A stretch of 7,814 nt of DNA. Source: Chitinophaga pinensis (GTDB taxonomy: Bacteria > Bacteroidota > Bacteroidia > Flavobacteriales_D > Crocinitomicaceae). The position numbers were made by a program, and so were the translations under genes. How positions within the stretch are numbered: position 1 is the first letter of the stretch; each line of letters opens with the position of its first letter. This document shows positions 6,704-7,814 of the stretch, piece after piece. The stretch covers positions 1 through 7,814 of the forward strand of contig CAMBRH010000160.1 of assembly GCA_945870115.1 (NCBI GenBank), given 5' to 3'. Under the pieces are notes generated by a model, which made no database searches, was not told the DNA's origin, and saw only the letters and a program-made list of their open reading frames with translations.

Positions 6704-6742
6704 GAATTAAGAATTAAGAATTAAGAATTAAGAATTAAGAAT
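6691..6742. repeat. Heptanucleotide tandem array (AATTAAG, seven perfect copies)
   Basis: Seven uninterrupted copies of AATTAAG run from 6691 to 6739, followed by a partial AAT. The array starts inside the last codons of the histidine kinase gene; Lys-Asn and the stop TAA (6701-6703) are formed by the first two copies. Because 7 is not a multiple of 3 and the unit contains TAA in one direction while its complement CTTAATT also yields TAA, the array has a stop in all three frames on both strands. Gain or loss of units would leave the kinase protein unchanged but would move the next gene by 7 bases per unit. Perfect copies suggest recent slippage. The rest of the gap to 6798 is AT-rich and shows no other feature I can support. 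Confidence 0.9.
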
Positions 6743-6798
6743 AATTTTAAACTAAACACAATTTTTTATTTAAATTCAATTATGTATCTACCAAAACA

Positions 6799-6830
6799 AA
6801 AGTCATAATATCCTAAAGTCTTAATATCTA
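6799..6830 (+). repeat. 16-bp imperfect tandem repeat just upstream of the response regulator start
   Basis: AAAGTCATAATATCCT (6799-6814) is followed directly by AAAGTCTTAATATCTA (6815-6830); 13 of 16 bases agree. The second copy ends six bases before the ATG at 6837, so the pair covers the ribosome-binding and leader region. It may be an operator, a remnant of local duplication or a diverged intergenic repeat. LytTR proteins bind direct repeats, but their usual period is about two helical turns and the core here does not match the known consensus, so autoregulation is only a guess. Confidence 0.5.
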
Positions 6831-6836
6831 ATTAAC

Positions 6837-7571
6837 ATGAAAACAATAATAATTGACGACGAAAGACTAGCAAGAGAAGAATTAAAGTCTATGCTAGTAA
6901 AATATGATTTTTTAGACATTGTTGACGAGGCAAAAAATCCCGATGAAGGAATACTAAAAATACAAGAACATCAGCCAGAATTGATTTTCTTAGACATTCA
7001 AATGCCAGGAATGAATGGATTTGAAATGTTACAAAAATTAGATGAAATTCCCAAAGTTATATTCGTAACAGCTTATGATGAATTTGCTTTAAAAGCTTTT
7101 GAAGTTAACGCATTAGATTATTTACTGAAACCCATAGATCCAGAAAGATTAAATGAAACTTTGCAAAAATTACAACAACCAGAAGATGAATTTACAACTA
7201 AATTAACTGGAAATGAGGCGCGTAAGGAAAAGGTTTTAACAAACGGTGACAAAATTTTCATCAAAGATGGTGATAAATGCTGGTACATTGACATAAATAC
7301 TGTCCGAATGTTTGAGTCAGATGGAAATTATGTTAAAGTCTATTTTGACAGGTTTCGCCCTTTAATTTTAAGGTCTTTAAATAGTTTGGAAGAAAGATTG
7401 GATTCTAGATTGTTTTTCAGAGCAAATCGAAAATATATCATTAATTTAAATTGGATTTCATCCATTGAAAACTGGTTTAATGGTGGATTATTGGTTACTT
7501 TAAAAGAAGGTGAAAAAATTGAAATTTCAAGAAGACAAGCGATTCGATTCAAAGATCAAATGAGTTTGTAG
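6837..7571 (+). CDS. LytTR-family DNA-binding response regulator
   Basis: The 244-residue protein has an N-terminal receiver domain (about 1-115) and a C-terminal LytTR DNA-binding domain (about 138-244). The receiver has the acidic pair Asp7-Asp8 (IIIDDER), the phosphoacceptor Asp53 in LIFLDIQMPGMNG, Thr78 in VTAYDEFALKAF and Lys98 in YLLKPID, so all active-site residues are present. The LytTR part shows the typical VRMFESDGNYVKVYF, ILRSLNSLEERL, FFRANRKYIINLNWISSIENW and ISRRQAIRFK blocks. Length and architecture are complete for the LytR/AlgR class, which activates transcription by binding direct repeats. It follows the LytS-type kinase on the same strand at a 133-base distance, and cognate pairing is very likely. 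It may be co-transcribed or have its own promoter; no TAnnTTTG box was found in the gap. Its target genes cannot be deduced. Confidence 0.93.
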   Translation: MKTIIIDDERLAREELKSMLVKYDFLDIVDEAKNPDEGILKIQEHQPELIFLDIQMPGMNGFEMLQKLDEIPKVIFVTAYDEFALKAFEVNALDYLLKPIDPERLNETLQKLQQPEDEFTTKLTGNEARKEKVLTNGDKIFIKDGDKCWYIDINTVRMFESDGNYVKVYFDRFRPLILRSLNSLEERLDSRLFFRANRKYIINLNWISSIENWFNGGLLVTLKEGEKIEISRRQAIRFKDQMSL

Positions 7572-7612
7572 ATTTTTCAAGAACATATTTGGCTTAAAAT
7601 TGTTTGGTTAAT

Positions 7613-7814
7613 ATGTATCAATTAAAAAGCACTCAAATCGTAAAAACCGACATTAATACATGTTGGGATTTTTTTTCATCTCCGCAGAATTTGAAAATTA
7701 TAACGCCAAAATACATGGGATTTAATACTTTGACAGAAGTTCCTGAAAAAATGTATGAAGGTTTAATGATTGAATATAAAGTTACACCAATTTTAGGAAT
7801 TCCAATGAGTTGGA
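7613..7814 (+). CDS. SRPBCC (START-like) family protein, N-terminal part (3' end outside window)
   Basis: An open frame of 67 codons starts at the ATG at 7613 and runs off the window. It begins MYQLKSTQIVKTDINTCWDFF, then SSPQNLKIITPKYMGF, then VPEKMYEGLMIEYKVTPILGIPMSW. This is the start of a helix-grip SRPBCC protein: a first beta-strand, then a helix with the W-x-F-F-S-x-P-x-N-L pattern, then strands that frame a hydrophobic ligand pocket. Bacteroidota have many such cytoplasmic proteins of about 150 residues with unknown ligand. There is no signal peptide. The start lies 41 bases after the response regulator stop on the same strand, so the gene could be a downstream member of that transcript, although a functional link is not shown. 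Eight T in a row (7669-7676) encode the Phe-Phe pair and are a possible slippage site. Confidence 0.75.
   Translation, partial: MYQLKSTQIVKTDINTCWDFFSSPQNLKIITPKYMGFNTLTEVPEKMYEGLMIEYKVTPILGIPMSW

Noticed and set aside
7340..7552. Minus-strand open frame inside the response regulator gene
   Set aside because: It lies wholly opposite the conserved LytTR domain and has no features of its own.
7669..7676. Run of eight T in the SRPBCC gene as a phase-variation tract
   Set aside because: It simply encodes the Phe-Phe pair of a common motif, the run is short for this AT-rich genome, and the gene is not of a surface type usually subject to phase variation.

Overview
The window looks like a chromosomal segment from a Flavobacterium-like member of the Bacteroidota. 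The evidence is the very AT-rich sequence, genes without clear Shine-Dalgarno sites, a TonB-dependent receptor with an N-terminal carboxypeptidase-regulatory-like domain, TAnnTTTG-type promoter boxes, and a LytS/LytTR two-component pair of the flavobacterial type. No phage, integrase, transposase, CRISPR, tRNA or rRNA is visible.

Layout. (1) 1-1076, plus strand: the end of a histidine-utilisation (hut) operon, with the C-terminal part of formimidoylglutamate deiminase (hutF) followed 3 bases later by hutD. (2) 1077-1207: a convergent intergenic gap almost filled by a 71-nt hairpin with a stem of about 31 bp. (3) 1208-5548, minus strand: in order of transcription, an exported beta-rich protein that resembles the type 23 polymorphic-toxin domain (5548-4610), a TonB-dependent receptor without a SusD partner (4378-2141) and a small exported TPR-like protein (1843-1208). 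The gaps of 231 and 297 bases make a tight operon unlikely. The second gap holds two GC-rich hairpins that look like an intergenic repeat; I saw nothing convincing in the first. (4) 5549-5653: a divergent promoter region. (5) 5654-7571, plus strand: a membrane LytS-type histidine kinase and a LytTR response regulator, separated by 133 bases. That gap begins with seven perfect copies of the heptamer AATTAAG, which overlap the kinase stop codon, and ends with a 16-bp imperfect tandem repeat just before the regulator start. (6) 7613-7814, plus strand: the first 67 codons of an SRPBCC-type protein, cut by the window edge.

How the genes work together. HutF and HutD belong to histidine breakdown to glutamate. 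The kinase and regulator should form one signalling pair; their signal and targets cannot be read here. The three minus-strand proteins all carry export signals and act in the envelope or outside the cell, but nothing ties them to one pathway.

I found no clearly new defence or mobile system. The most interesting signals are the non-coding structures: two intergenic hairpin regions whose imperfect pairs become G-U wobbles only in minus-strand RNA, and the heptamer array, which places a stop codon in all six frames at the kinase end.
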